In this document: piece after piece, positions 33,562-43,235 of the stretch
How the letters are laid out: every line of letters begins with the position of its first letter
Position numbering within the stretch: the stretch's first letter is position 1
Assembly: GCA_045651685.1 (NCBI GenBank)
Contig: JAZRSV010000005.1
Coordinates: forward strand, 17,550-81,549
Direction: 5' to 3'
Length of the DNA stretch: 64,000 nucleotides
Origin: CAKVLS01 sp045651685
GTDB taxonomy: Bacteria; Bacillota; Clostridia; Christensenellales; UBA1242
The notes under the pieces: generated by a model
Databases searched by the model: none
The model's input: the letters and a program-made list of their open reading frames with translations, nothing else
Told to the model about the DNA's origin: nothing
Translations under genes and position numbers: made by a program

Positions 33562-33590
33562 ATTATATACTTTTATAACTTGGTTGTCAA
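33562..33590 (-). promoter_or_regulatory. Strong SigA promoter of ylxM-ffh-rpsP-khpA
   Basis: Minus-strand TTGACA (33590-33585), 17-base spacer, TATAAT (33567-33562): a full consensus match. Confidence 0.9.
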
Positions 33591-33621
33591 CAGTATTTTT
33601 GAAAAAAATTTTTATAAAAAA

Positions 33622-34518
33622 CTAAAATATCGCCTCTACAAAATCGTGCGCATTAAATTCGTCAAGGTCATCTATACCCTCACCAACACCGATAAAGCAT
33701 ACTGGCACATTTAGCTCTTGTACAATTTGAAAAACAACGCCACCCTTGCTTGTACCATCAAGCTTGGTAAGAACAATACCATCAATACCTACAGCATCTT
33801 TGAAAGCGTTAACTTGAGCTATAGAATTTTGACCGATTGTAGCGTCTAGCACAATAAGATTTACAACTTTTGCATCAGCATACTCTCTTGCAATAACACG
33901 ATTGATCTTTTTTAGCTCTTCCATAAGGTTAACTTTTGTGTGCAATCTACCTGCTGTATCTACAATAAGTACATCTGTCTTTTTTGCTTTTGCACTAGCT
34001 ATACCATCATAAACAACAGCTGCAGCATCAGCACCTTCGGCATGTTTTACAATTTTTACATCACTACGCTTTGCCCACTCGTTAAGTTGCTCGCTTGCTG
34101 CCGCTCTAAAAGTATCACCAGCTACCAAAGTGACAGATTTTTTTTGCTTTTTGAAATAGTTTGACAGTTTACCTATGGTTGTAGTTTTACCAACACCGTT
34201 TACGCCAACTACAGTTATTATTAAAGGATATTGCCACTCTATTTTTTCTGCTTGCAAAAGGATATCTTCTAATACTTTTTTTAGAGCACCTTTTGCTTCT
34301 TCTGCCTTATAAATTTTTTGAGTTTTTATCTCTCTTTTTAGATTACTAATAATCTCATTGGTAGTCTCGCTACCGATATCAGAACTAATTAGGATAAATT
34401 CTAACTCATCATAAAAGTCATCGTTAATTTCGCCCAAACCAAACAAACTATTAAGTTTGTTAACAAAGGCATCTTTGGTCTTTTTTAGACCACCAACTAA
34501 TTTTTGAAAAAACCCCAT
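33622..34518 (-). CDS. ftsY: SRP receptor FtsY
   Basis: Membrane docking partner of Ffh. It lacks the long acidic A domain and starts directly with the NG domain (298 aa). Motifs: VVGVNGVGKTTTIGKL (about 104-119), GDTFRAAASEQL, DTAGRLHTK, TKLDGTSKGG and IGVGEGIDDL. It has its own promoter and stands downstream of smc as in many Firmicutes. No clear terminator follows it. Confidence 0.98.
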   Translation of the reverse strand: MGFFQKLVGGLKKTKDAFVNKLNSLFGLGEINDDFYDELEFILISSDIGSETTNEIISNLKREIKTQKIYKAEEAKGALKKVLEDILLQAEKIEWQYPLIITVVGVNGVGKTTTIGKLSNYFKKQKKSVTLVAGDTFRAAASEQLNEWAKRSDVKIVKHAEGADAAAVVYDGIASAKAKKTDVLIVDTAGRLHTKVNLMEELKKINRVIAREYADAKVVNLIVLDATIGQNSIAQVNAFKDAVGIDGIVLTKLDGTSKGGVVFQIVQELNVPVCFIGVGEGIDDLDEFNAHDFVEAIF

Positions 34519-34547
34519 AAAATCACCCTTTTTACATTAATATATTA

Positions 34548-34576
34548 ATTATAACTGTAAATATAAAAAAAAGCAA
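34548..34576 (-). promoter_or_regulatory. SigA-type promoter of ftsY
   Basis: Minus-strand TTGCTT (34576-34571), 17-base T-rich spacer, TATAAT (34553-34548). Confidence 0.7.
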
Positions 34577-34623
34577 AAACAAATAACAAAATATTTTTTC
34601 AAAGAGAAATATTTAACCAAAAG

Positions 34624-34654
34624 CAACAAAAAAATGCCCTATAAAGAGCATTTT
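34624..34654 (-). terminator. Intrinsic terminator of plsX-rnc-smc
   Basis: Minus-strand AAAATGCTC and GGGCATTTT (34654-34646 with 34639-34631, one G-U pair) form a 9-bp stem followed by seven T residues, 5 bases past the smc stop. Confidence 0.85.
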
Positions 34655-34659
34655 TTATA

Positions 34660-37600
34660 TTATTTTGCATTTTTTACAGCTTCACTCAACTTTACAGAAA
34701 CAAGTTTTGATACACCTTTTTCTTCCATGGTTACACCATACAAGCTATCTGCAAGTTCCATAGTTGGCTTACGGTGAGTGATAACGATAAATTGTGTCTC
34801 TTGAGAGAAGCGTTTTAGATATGTTGCAAATCTCTCAACATTGGCATCGTCAAGCGCAGCTTCGATTTCGTCAAGCAAGCAGAAAGGCATTGGTCTTAAT
34901 CTTAATATTGCAAACAAAATTGCAATAGCAGTAAGTGCCTTTTCGCCACCACTAAGCAAGGTGATGCTTTGAAGTTTTTTGCCAGGTGGTTCGGCTACAA
35001 TTTCTACGCCGGCTTGCAAAGGATCATCACTTTCGGTAAGCTCTAATTTTGCATTACCGCCACCAAACAATTCTTTGAAGATCTTGCTAAAGTTTGCTTG
35101 AATTTTTGCAAATTCTGTTTCAAACTTGGTTATCATTTCGGTAGCAAGTTCTTTTATGATTTGTATTAGATCGTCACGAGCTTTGATCAAGTCTTGAGCT
35201 TGAGTATTCATCTCTTCATATCTCTCGCCTACAACTTTGCTCTCTTCGATAGCGTTAACATTGACATAACCAAGTCGAGAAATTTCTTTCTTTAATCTAC
35301 CAGCATTGGTGATACCTTCTTGGATGTCATAGTTTTCTTGTTTTAGCTCTAGACAAGAAGCATATGTAAGTTCGTATTCTTCAAAAATTCTCTCTTGCAT
35401 TGCCTCAATATCTGTATCGACTTTGGCAAGTGCCATATCTTCTTGATATTTTTTGTCAAGAGCACGGTTTTGTTCTGAAGTCAAAGAACCTCTTTCTTCA
35501 TCAAGAGCTTTGTTTTCTGATTGAAGTTTTTGCTTATATTCGTCTAGACCTGCAAGTTTTGTTTTTACTTGTTCTAGATTTTTTACAGTTTGATCATATT
35601 TTGCTTGATCTTGGTTAACTTCAACAATGCTCATAGCACCTTTTATAGTAGCAGTGACTTTGTTAACAGCTTCGGTAAGATCTTTTATGTTAACTTGTGT
35701 TGTCTCGATAAGTTGAGTTAATCTCTCGATCTCTACATCTAGAGCTACAATTTCGCTCTCAATGCTTGCAATATTGATCTTAATAGATGTCATATCTTCG
35801 TGGTATTGATCTCTCTTTACCTTAAGATCATTAAACATCTTTTGACGAATTTCGATATTTTCTTGTGCATCATCTTTTGATGTATCAAAATTGCCATTAT
35901 TTTGGTCAACTTGACTAATAGCAGCAGCTATAAGTTGTACACGCTCTGCAATTTGGTCACGCTCTTGACACAAAGCTATACGCTCTTTGTCATGTTCTTC
36001 GACAAAAATGTTAAATTGATCAAGCATTTGGCTCTTTTGAGCATTAGTCACTTGAGTAGAAACTACAAGTTGATTTGCTTGTTCTATTTCGTTATTTAGA
36101 GCGATAAATTGCTTGTTTAGGTCAACTTTTAGTTGTTGATAGTTAGCAAATTTTTCTTTTAATTTTTTTAGTTGAGTTGATATTGTTTCTATCTCTGTAT
36201 CACGCATTAAGATGTTTGATGTGATTGCTTTTTTACTACCACCAGACATAGAACCTTGTGGATTAATAACATCACCATCAAGAGTGACTATCTTAAACGC
36301 AAAGCTACTCTTCTTTGCAAGGTTAACAGCATCATTAATGTCATTTACGATAACTGTTCTACCAAGCAATGAGTTAAATACATTGCTAAGTGACTTGTCA
36401 AATTTGATAATAGAACTAGCTACGCCATAGCAGTTTTTAACCTTGATCATAAGTTCTTCGGCAGAATTTAGACCTTTTGGTTTCATTGTAGCTATTGGCA
36501 AGAATGTTGCTCTACCCAAATTGTTTTGTTTGAGATAATTAATAAGATCTTTGCTGTCTTGCTCGTTGCTGGTTATGATATTTTGTATAGCATTGCCCAA
36601 AGCGACCTCAATAGCTGTTTCAAAACCTTGAGGTATAGTCATACTAGATGCTACCAAACCTACTATTTTTTCTTTTAACATACGGTTTGATTCGCTATCT
36701 TGCATCAATCTTTTAACGCTATAGTTAAAACCATCATAATCTCTTTGCATATCTTCTAATACTTTTTTGCGGTTTTCTAAAATTTGAATATTAGAAGAAG
36801 TATTGTTAAGATCTTCTTGATTTTCGTCTATTTGTTGTTTTAGAGCTGATAATTTTTCATTTTTCTCATCAAGACTCTTTCTTGCACTAACATATTGGTC
36901 GTATGATTTTTGTGCATCAGCTTCTACTTGCTTGCGCTCGCTTTGACGAGAAGAGATTTTTTGATTTATAACTTCTATTTTTTTGTCAAGCTCGGTTAAG
37001 TTTGCAGTATAAGCTTCTTTTTCTGCCTTTAGAGCAGACAAGTTAGACTTGATATCAGTTAACTTTGATAAAGCATCTATCATTTGGCGTTGCTTTTCGC
37101 TAGCCTCTTCTTCGCTTTGTGTTAGTTGATCTACTATTGCTAGATACTTGTTAGAGATCTCTTCTGATTGCTTGCGCAAAGACTCCAAAAGTGCTTGTTG
37201 GCTCACCTTTTTGTTTTTGTTAGCTTCTAACAACAACTCTGCATTTTGCATATTCATTTGTTGTTTGTTTAGCTCTGCAGATTTTTGTTGTTGCTCTTCT
37301 GTCAAAAATTTAATACGCTCTTTGACAAGGTTTGCCTCACCTGCTCGCTTTTCTAGGCTAACGGTTAGTGTTAATATTTGCTCGTGCAAGTCTTCGATAG
37401 TTTTATCAATTTTATCTACTTCTTGCATATTTTCGTTATATTTACGGTTAGCTGCGTCAATACTGCTTTGTTTTAGGCCAATTTCTTCAAGCAACGCATC
37501 AATACGATTTTGAATTTTTTGCTTTGTTTCGCTAGCTGTTTCGTATTGATAAATGTAGTTGTTAACTTCATAATTTTTTAGATCTTGTTTTAGTTCAAGA

Positions 37601-38244
37601 TATTTTTTTGCGTTTTCGGCTTGCTTTTTTAATGGTCCAAGTTGACGCTCCAACTCTGCCAATACGATTTGTACTTGACCCAAGTTGTCTTGTGTACGCT
37701 CCAACTTGCGCTCTGCTTCTACCTTACGAGACTTAAATTTTGAAATGCCTGCAGCTTCTTCAAATATTGCACGGCGGTTTTCTGGTTTAGAACTGATAAT
37801 TTCTTCTACCTTACCTTGACCGATAATAGAATAACCATCACGACCAATACCAGAGTCATGCAAAGCATTTACTATATCTTTTAGTCTGCAAGGAGTACGG
37901 TTGATAAGATATTCACTCTCACCAGAACGATACAACTTACGAGTAAGCACGATTTCATTAAAGTCTAGGTTAAAGTTGCGTTGTGTATTGTCAAAAACAA
38001 GCGAAACTTCGCAGTAGCTTAAACTTTTTCTTTTTTCGGTACCATTAAAGATAACATCTTGCATGCTAGAACCACGCAAAAGCTTGGTTGATTGCTCACC
38101 CAAAACCCAACGGATAGCATCGGCAACATTACTCTTACCACAACCGTTAGGACCAACGATAGCTGTGATACCTGGTTCAAATTTTATTGTTAACTTGTCT
38201 GCAAATGACTTAAAACCAGCAAGTTCTATTTGTTTGAAATTCAC
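34660..38244 (-). CDS. smc: Chromosome segregation ATPase SMC
   Basis: The condensin subunit that compacts and segregates the chromosome. The 1194-residue protein has Walker A GPNGCGKSN (about 32-40), long coiled coils (about 170-500 and 670-1000), a hinge (about 510-660, with GSMSGGSKK at its end), the ABC signature LSGGEKALTAIAILFAIL and Walker B PFCLLDEIEAALDD. The start is GTG at 38244, with AAAAGGAAAA inside the end of rnc. Confidence 0.98.
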   Translation of the reverse strand: MNFKQIELAGFKSFADKLTIKFEPGITAIVGPNGCGKSNVADAIRWVLGEQSTKLLRGSSMQDVIFNGTEKRKSLSYCEVSLVFDNTQRNFNLDFNEIVLTRKLYRSGESEYLINRTPCRLKDIVNALHDSGIGRDGYSIIGQGKVEEIISSKPENRRAIFEEAAGISKFKSRKVEAERKLERTQDNLGQVQIVLAELERQLGPLKKQAENAKKYLELKQDLKNYEVNNYIYQYETASETKQKIQNRIDALLEEIGLKQSSIDAANRKYNENMQEVDKIDKTIEDLHEQILTLTVSLEKRAGEANLVKERIKFLTEEQQQKSAELNKQQMNMQNAELLLEANKNKKVSQQALLESLRKQSEEISNKYLAIVDQLTQSEEEASEKQRQMIDALSKLTDIKSNLSALKAEKEAYTANLTELDKKIEVINQKISSRQSERKQVEADAQKSYDQYVSARKSLDEKNEKLSALKQQIDENQEDLNNTSSNIQILENRKKVLEDMQRDYDGFNYSVKRLMQDSESNRMLKEKIVGLVASSMTIPQGFETAIEVALGNAIQNIITSNEQDSKDLINYLKQNNLGRATFLPIATMKPKGLNSAEELMIKVKNCYGVASSIIKFDKSLSNVFNSLLGRTVIVNDINDAVNLAKKSSFAFKIVTLDGDVINPQGSMSGGSKKAITSNILMRDTEIETISTQLKKLKEKFANYQQLKVDLNKQFIALNNEIEQANQLVVSTQVTNAQKSQMLDQFNIFVEEHDKERIALCQERDQIAERVQLIAAAISQVDQNNGNFDTSKDDAQENIEIRQKMFNDLKVKRDQYHEDMTSIKINIASIESEIVALDVEIERLTQLIETTQVNIKDLTEAVNKVTATIKGAMSIVEVNQDQAKYDQTVKNLEQVKTKLAGLDEYKQKLQSENKALDEERGSLTSEQNRALDKKYQEDMALAKVDTDIEAMQERIFEEYELTYASCLELKQENYDIQEGITNAGRLKKEISRLGYVNVNAIEESKVVGERYEEMNTQAQDLIKARDDLIQIIKELATEMITKFETEFAKIQANFSKIFKELFGGGNAKLELTESDDPLQAGVEIVAEPPGKKLQSITLLSGGEKALTAIAILFAILRLRPMPFCLLDEIEAALDDANVERFATYLKRFSQETQFIVITHRKPTMELADSLYGVTMEEKGVSKLVSVKLSEAVKNAK

Positions 38245-38245
38245 T

Positions 38246-38917
38246 TTAGTTTTCCTTTTTATTTAATATTTGTATACAGTTTTTTGCAGCTTCTATCTCG
38301 GCAAGCTTTTTTGATTTGCCATAGCCGCACGCCATAAACTGTTGATTGATATAAACTTCACTCTTAAAGGCAAATTGCTCATTGTCACTTTCACAACTTT
38401 TATAACTTAATTTGTCTTGAGGATTGTGTTGTACCAACTCTTGTAGAGTGGTCTTGTAGTCTATATTGTTTTGTAAAAAGTCTTTTATTAAACTGTCTAC
38501 ATCCAAAAATCTAAATATAAATTTTTTAGCTTCGTCTATACCACCATCAAGGTATATAGCACCAAGCAAAGCTTCGTACAAATCAGCTTTTATCGAAGAA
38601 AAATCGGTATTTGTCTGCTTTAACAAACTACTACCAAGTTTTACATAGTCAAACAAACCCAACTTGTCAATAACTTGTTTTAGAGTGCTGGCACTAACAA
38701 GTTGAGCTTTTAATTTAGAAAGTTTACCTTCTGGGTCAGCAAGATAGTTGTATAGGTATTCGCTCATCACAAAACCAAGTATACTATCCCCCAAAAACTC
38801 TAATCTTTCGTTGCTTTTTGTATTATGTTCGTTAGCATAAGAAGAATGTGTAAAGGCATTTTCTATCAAAGATACATCTCTAAAGTTGTATCCGATAGTC
38901 AAATATACTTGTTTCAT
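38246..38917 (-). CDS. rnc: Ribonuclease III
   Basis: Cuts double-stranded RNA including rRNA precursors. The nuclease domain has HSSYANEHNTKSNERLEFLGDS (read in parts, about 25-46) and LYEALLGAIYLDGG; the C-terminal dsRNA-binding domain starts DYKTTLQELVQ and has KKLAEIEAAKNC. Length 223 aa. Its ATG overlaps the plsX stop by one base; acpP, which lies between them in many Firmicutes, is absent. Confidence 0.97.
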   Translation of the reverse strand: MKQVYLTIGYNFRDVSLIENAFTHSSYANEHNTKSNERLEFLGDSILGFVMSEYLYNYLADPEGKLSKLKAQLVSASTLKQVIDKLGLFDYVKLGSSLLKQTNTDFSSIKADLYEALLGAIYLDGGIDEAKKFIFRFLDVDSLIKDFLQNNIDYKTTLQELVQHNPQDKLSYKSCESDNEQFAFKSEVYINQQFMACGYGKSKKLAEIEAAKNCIQILNKKEN

Positions 38918-39927
38918 TATTCTACTATTTCCTTGCTCAAACTCTCTTCTATAGTTGTAATAAAGTTTGTGCTGTGCATCTTAACAATATTTTCGATACT
39001 TCTAAATATTGCCAAAGCATCACTAGAACCATGAGATTTTATAACCAACTTTCTTATACCCAAAAATGGTGAGCCACCATAATTGTTATAGTTAAGGTCT
39101 GCTTTGATATTTTTGAAAGCTTTGTTCATAAACAAATAGCCAAACTTTGCACTTGCGCTTGCCTTAATGTTCTTTTTTACAACTTTCATAGCAAACAAAA
39201 TAGCACCTTCGGTTGATTTTAGCAAGATATTGCCATAAAAACCATCAGTCACAACTACATCGTATTTGCCACTTAAAAAGTCTCTTGCTTCCATATTGCC
39301 TACAAAGTTAATGTTAGGCATCTTTTTTAACTCTTCAAAGCACTCTTTGGTAAACTCATTGCCTTTTTTGTCTTCTACACCAATATTAAGCAAAGCTACT
39401 CTGGGATTTTCTACCCCACATACTTGCTTCATGTACACACTGCCCATAAGAGCAAAGTGACAGATGTTAAGAGATTTACAATCTACATTGGCACCCGCGT
39501 CTACAAGCAAAACTCTACCACCATCTTGTGTTGGCAACAATGGTGACAAACAAGGGCGAGAAATACCCCTAATTCTACCAATTTTTAAGAACGAGCCAGT
39601 TAATACTGCGCCGGTAGAACCAGTAGAAACCAAACCAACAACATCTTTGTCAGCCTTTAGTGTGTCAAAAGCTTTTACCATAGAAGAATCGGTTTTTTGT
39701 TTTATCGCCTCGGTTGGCACATCGGTATTAAGAACCTCTTGTGTACAGCCGATAACTTGCACGCGATCGCCTGTATAGTTTAGCTCTTTTAGTGCTTGAT
39801 CAATTTGATCTTGATAGCCGGTAAGAACAACTGTTAGGTCGTCAAAAGCTTCTACACCTCTTACTGCACCTAATACTATTTCTTTGCAGCCATTATCAGC
39901 ACCACAAGTATCGATTACTATTTTCAT
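38917..39927 (-). CDS. plsX: Phosphate acyltransferase PlsX
   Basis: Makes acyl-phosphate from acyl-ACP for phospholipid synthesis. The N-terminal IVIDTCGADNG is a variant of the usual D-x-M-GGD opening; STGSTGAVLTGS, LLVDAGANVDCK and VVTDGFYGNILLKSTEG are family motifs. Length 336 aa. Usual plsX starts read AMGGD; here the glycine pattern is altered (CGADNG), a possible substrate or lineage variant. TAGGAG precedes the ATG. Confidence 0.95.
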   Translation of the reverse strand: MKIVIDTCGADNGCKEIVLGAVRGVEAFDDLTVVLTGYQDQIDQALKELNYTGDRVQVIGCTQEVLNTDVPTEAIKQKTDSSMVKAFDTLKADKDVVGLVSTGSTGAVLTGSFLKIGRIRGISRPCLSPLLPTQDGGRVLLVDAGANVDCKSLNICHFALMGSVYMKQVCGVENPRVALLNIGVEDKKGNEFTKECFEELKKMPNINFVGNMEARDFLSGKYDVVVTDGFYGNILLKSTEGAILFAMKVVKKNIKASASAKFGYLFMNKAFKNIKADLNYNNYGGSPFLGIRKLVIKSHGSSDALAIFRSIENIVKMHSTNFITTIEESLSKEIVE

Positions 39928-39950
39928 ACAAACTCCTATTGCAGAAATTT

Positions 39951-39988
39951 ACTTGATAATAGTTTTAGCAACAAACCTATTGTCAAGT
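39951..39988. promoter_or_regulatory. 12-bp dyad with TTGACA upstream of plsX, promoter/operator candidate
   Basis: ACTTGATAATAG (39951-39962) and CTATTGTCAAGT (39977-39988) form an inverted repeat (one mismatch, 14-base centre). On the minus strand the right arm holds TTGACA, and TATTAT lies 19 bases on in the left arm. It may be the plsX promoter with an overlapping operator, for example for a lipid regulator. 39989-40090 shows nothing else but AT-rich sequence. Confidence 0.45.
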
Positions 39989-40089
39989 ACACTTCTTGCA
40001 TTTTTACATAATACATTTTATTATACATAAATATATATTATTTAACAACTAATTACGCACAATTTTGGATATTTTTTCTACATATAGCA

Positions 40090-40119
40090 ACAAAAAAAAG
40101 ACTACAAATGTAGTCTTTT
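40090..40119 (-). terminator. Intrinsic terminator of yceD-rpmF
   Basis: AAAAGACTAC (40096-40105) and GTAGTCTTTT (40110-40119) make a perfect 10-bp stem with a 4-base loop. On the minus strand T-rich sequence follows. Confidence 0.88.
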
Positions 40120-40164
40120 TGTATGCATTTTTATGGGTTAGCAAAACCCAAAGGCAAAATATAA

Positions 40165-40359
40165 TTATTTAGATTCTTTCTTTTCTTTTTTTGCTACTAC
40201 TTCTTTGCCATCATAGTATCCACAGTTTTTGCAAACAACATGAGGTTGTTTAGCTTCTTTACAATGTGGGCATTCTACAAGAGTAGGAGCTGTTGCCTTC
40301 CAATTAGCATTGCGAGAATTTCTTCTTGCTTTTGATACTTTTGTTTTTGGTACTGCCAT
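40165..40359 (-). CDS. rpmF: 50S ribosomal protein L32
   Basis: MAVPKTKVSKARRNSRNANWK at the start and a zinc-binding C4 set (CPHCK and CKNCG, about 35-55) identify L32. The 64 residues include a lysine/glutamate-rich tail. AGGGGGA precedes the ATG. It follows yceD by 12 bases, as usual. Confidence 0.97.
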   Translation of the reverse strand: MAVPKTKVSKARRNSRNANWKATAPTLVECPHCKEAKQPHVVCKNCGYYDGKEVVAKKEKKESK

Positions 40360-40371
40360 TTCACTATCCCC

Positions 40372-40884
40372 CTAATTATTTTTATCCAAATTTTTTAATT
40401 TGTAAAATGGATTATTTTGTTTTTCTAGTTCTGCTTCTATATCTTCACAACTACATTGGTAGTTATTAAGATTTTTGCCACAGTGTCTACACAAACCTTT
40501 GCAATCAGGTTTACACATCATCTTTGATGGCAAACTAACTAAAAGATTGTCTATTAGTGGTTTTGAAATATCTACTGTGTTAGAACCTAATTCGTAATAA
40601 TTACTAAATTCGTCAAGCGAGTTTGCAAAAGTTTCTTCAACATCAAAGTCTATTGTATAAACAAACTCTTCGCCACAGGCATCACACATAACATTAAGCT
40701 TTGCTTGGGCTTTTGCAAAAACTTTTAGGGTTTCAAACTCATAAATCATTGTACCAATAAGTTTGACATCTTGAACAAATGTATAACCTCTAAAGGCTAT
40801 TAATTCGTTGTCAATTGGTACTTGCAAATCTATATCAATTTGTTTGCCTTGATTAAATTGTGCTTGTTGAAAATTTAATAACAT
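40372..40884 (-). CDS. yceD: YceD/DUF177 family protein (YlbN)
   Basis: A 170-residue protein of the family paired with rpmF in most bacteria and linked to 23S rRNA metabolism. It has the CDACGEEF motif (about 66-73) and a C-terminal cysteine set CKPDCKGLCRHCGKNLN with CSCE. The leader is very short: the promoter -10 box ends 18 bases before the ATG, and only GTGG can serve as ribosome site. Confidence 0.92.
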   Translation of the reverse strand: MLLNFQQAQFNQGKQIDIDLQVPIDNELIAFRGYTFVQDVKLIGTMIYEFETLKVFAKAQAKLNVMCDACGEEFVYTIDFDVEETFANSLDEFSNYYELGSNTVDISKPLIDNLLVSLPSKMMCKPDCKGLCRHCGKNLNNYQCSCEDIEAELEKQNNPFYKLKNLDKNN

Positions 40885-40901
40885 ATAAAACCACTGTGTA
40901 T

Positions 40902-40929
40902 ATTATATACAAATAAAACAATTTGTCAA
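40902..40929 (-). promoter_or_regulatory. SigA-type promoter of yceD-rpmF
   Basis: Minus-strand TTGACA (40929-40924), 16-base spacer, TATAAT (40907-40902). It lies directly after the ackA stop; no terminator for ackA is seen. Confidence 0.8.
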
Positions 40930-40945
40930 CACTTTTTGATAAGGT

Positions 40946-42142
40946 TTATTTGCCTTCTACTAGTTTTTTGGTTTCTCTAGCGATCAAAATTTCTTCGTCG
41001 GTAGGTACTACATAAACAGCTACTTTTGAAGTTGGTTTAGAGATTAGGCATACTTCACCTCTAGTAAAGTTGCGATTTGCATCAAAGTCAAAGTCAACAC
41101 CCAAAAACTCCATATCTGCCATAACAGCTTCTCTAACATCGTCACGGTTTTCACCACTACCAGCTGTAAATGTGATAACATCTACACCACCCATAGCTGC
41201 TGCATAAGCACCAATGTACTTTTTAACTCTATAATTAAACATATCAAGAGCAAGTCTAGCTCTGTCGTTGCCTTCTTTGCTAGCTTTGATAACATCTCTG
41301 ATATCGCTTGATACACCACTAACACCCAAGAAACCACTCTTTTTGTTAGCAGCATTGATAACTTCTTTAATAGACATACCAGTGTTGTCCATCATATATT
41401 CGGCTACTGCCATATCGATGTCACCACAACGGCTACCCATCATAAGACCTTCTAGTGGAGTTAGACCCATAGAAGTATCTACACACTTACCATTTTTGAT
41501 AGCACAAACGCTTGCACCATTGCCCAAGTGGCAGTTGATAACTTTTAGATCAGATCTACCAGTGATACGCTCTACTTCGCTAGAAATAAAGTCATGGCTC
41601 ATACCGTGGAAACCATATTTTCTAACGCCATATTTTTCTAACCATTCGTATGGTACTGGATAAGTATAAGCATAATCTGGCATAGTTGCATGAAAACCAG
41701 TGTCAAACAAAGCAACATTTGGTTTACCAGGCATAACTTGTTGACAAGCTTTTACACCAAGGATATTTGGTGGCATATGCAAAGGTCCAAGTGGAACTAA
41801 TTTTTCTAGATTAGCCATAACTTCGTCTGTGATCAAAGTTGCTTTGTTATAAATAGTACCACCATGCAATACTCTGTGACCAATAGCACCGATCTCATCA
41901 AGAGATTTGATAGCGCCGATGTTTTGATCTTGCAATGTCTTTAGTACAAGTTCGATACCTTGTTCGTGATTGCTCAATTGTTGTTCGATTAGATGAGCTT
42001 GTCCGTTAATTTTGTGTGTTAGTTGAGAACCTTGCAAACCGATTTTTTCTACCAAACCTTTTGCAACTACTTTCTCATTGTCCATGTCAATAAGCTGATA
42101 TTTTATAGAGCTGCTACCAGCATTAATTACTAAAACTTTCAT
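40946..42142 (-). CDS. ackA: Acetate kinase
   Basis: Converts acetyl phosphate and ADP to acetate and ATP, the last step of acetate fermentation. VLVINAGSSSIKYQL, GHRVLHGG, VALFDTGFHATMP, RKYGFHGMSHDF, VINCHLGNGASV and FTAGSGEN are all present. Length 398 aa. It lies 10 bases after pta in one operon and has AAGGAGA before the ATG. Confidence 0.98.
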   Translation of the reverse strand: MKVLVINAGSSSIKYQLIDMDNEKVVAKGLVEKIGLQGSQLTHKINGQAHLIEQQLSNHEQGIELVLKTLQDQNIGAIKSLDEIGAIGHRVLHGGTIYNKATLITDEVMANLEKLVPLGPLHMPPNILGVKACQQVMPGKPNVALFDTGFHATMPDYAYTYPVPYEWLEKYGVRKYGFHGMSHDFISSEVERITGRSDLKVINCHLGNGASVCAIKNGKCVDTSMGLTPLEGLMMGSRCGDIDMAVAEYMMDNTGMSIKEVINAANKKSGFLGVSGVSSDIRDVIKASKEGNDRARLALDMFNYRVKKYIGAYAAAMGGVDVITFTAGSGENRDDVREAVMADMEFLGVDFDFDANRNFTRGEVCLISKPTSKVAVYVVPTDEEILIARETKKLVEGK

Positions 42143-42152
42143 ATTTTTCTCC

Positions 42153-43151
42153 TTAACTAATTTGTGTTTGCAACGCTGTAACAGCTGTTAGCAAAACGAT
42201 ATCATCAACATTGCAGCCACGAGACAAATCGTTGACTGGTTTGTTAAAGCCTTGTTGTATTTGACCTACTGCTTGCAATCTGCCAAATCTTTCTGCAATT
42301 TTGTATCCGATGTTGGCACTGTTTAGATCTGGGAAGACCAAAACATTAGCTTCGCCAGCAACTTTGCTCTTTGGTGCTTTTAGTTTACCAACAGATTTTA
42401 CTACAGATGCATCAAATTGCAATTCGCCATCAACAAGCAAATTTTTGTCTTTTTTCTTAATAATCTCTAAAGCTTCTTTCATCTTTAGTATGCTTGGGTG
42501 ATCACCACCACTACCATAACTAGAAAAAGATAGTAGAGAAACTTTTGGAGTTATTTGTGCAAGCAATTTTGCAGTGTCTACTGTTGCAAAAACTATATCA
42601 CTAAGTTGCTCACTTGTTGGGTCTATATTAAGACTTGTGTCTGTAAAGAAAATAGTGTTATTTTCGCCATATCCTAATTTTTGAGTACCAACAAACATTG
42701 TGCAAGAAGATATTGTATTAATACCTTTTTTTGCTTTAATAATTTGCAAGCCTGGTCTTAACGAATCTGCAGTAGAAGTTTCTGCACCACCCAAAGTGCC
42801 ATCAGCATAGTCACATTGAACCATCATAGCAGCAAAATAAAATGGGTTGTCAGTCACCAAAGCTGTTGCTTGTTCGATAGTCATGCCTTTTGCTTTGCGC
42901 ATCTCATAAAATTTTTCTGCAAACTCTTTTGTAAGTTCGCTATCTTTTGGGTTAATAATTGTAGCACCTTTAAGATTAAAACCCTTGTTTAGTATAACTT
43001 CTGGGTCACCTATAAGTATAGGTCTAGCAATATGTTTTTTTAGGACTTTTTCTACAGCGCCCAAAACTCTGTCACTAAAAGCTGCTTCTGGATAAACTAC
43101 TGACTTGTTTAATGCGGCAGCTCTTTTTAATAAGTTTTTTACCTTAAACAT
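42153..43151 (-). CDS. pta: Phosphate acetyltransferase
   Basis: Makes acetyl phosphate from acetyl-CoA. The 332-residue protein is the short form without DRTGG domains. Motifs: VVYPEA at the start, DYADGTLGGAETSTADSLRPGLQII, SCTMFVG and LVFPDLNSANIGYKIAER. AAGGAG precedes the ATG. A weak promoter (TTTACT-17-TATAGT) on the minus strand overlaps the divergent tmcAL promoter. Confidence 0.97.
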   Translation of the reverse strand: MFKVKNLLKRAAALNKSVVYPEAAFSDRVLGAVEKVLKKHIARPILIGDPEVILNKGFNLKGATIINPKDSELTKEFAEKFYEMRKAKGMTIEQATALVTDNPFYFAAMMVQCDYADGTLGGAETSTADSLRPGLQIIKAKKGINTISSCTMFVGTQKLGYGENNTIFFTDTSLNIDPTSEQLSDIVFATVDTAKLLAQITPKVSLLSFSSYGSGGDHPSILKMKEALEIIKKKDKNLLVDGELQFDASVVKSVGKLKAPKSKVAGEANVLVFPDLNSANIGYKIAERFGRLQAVGQIQQGFNKPVNDLSRGCNVDDIVLLTAVTALQTQIS

Positions 43152-43169
43152 AAAAACTCCTTAATTTGT

Positions 43170-43198
43170 TTGTAAAGACTGAAATATTCAGATATAAT
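43170..43198 (+). promoter_or_regulatory. SigA-type promoter of tmcAL with dyad in the spacer
   Basis: TTGTAA (43170-43175), 17-base spacer, TATAAT (43193-43198). The spacer contains CTGAA-ATA-TTCAG (43179-43191), a short perfect dyad. The same DNA would also bear the divergent pta promoter. Confidence 0.65.
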
Positions 43199-43235
43199 AA
43201 CTATATACCAAGATTAAAAAAAAGTAAAATGTTTT

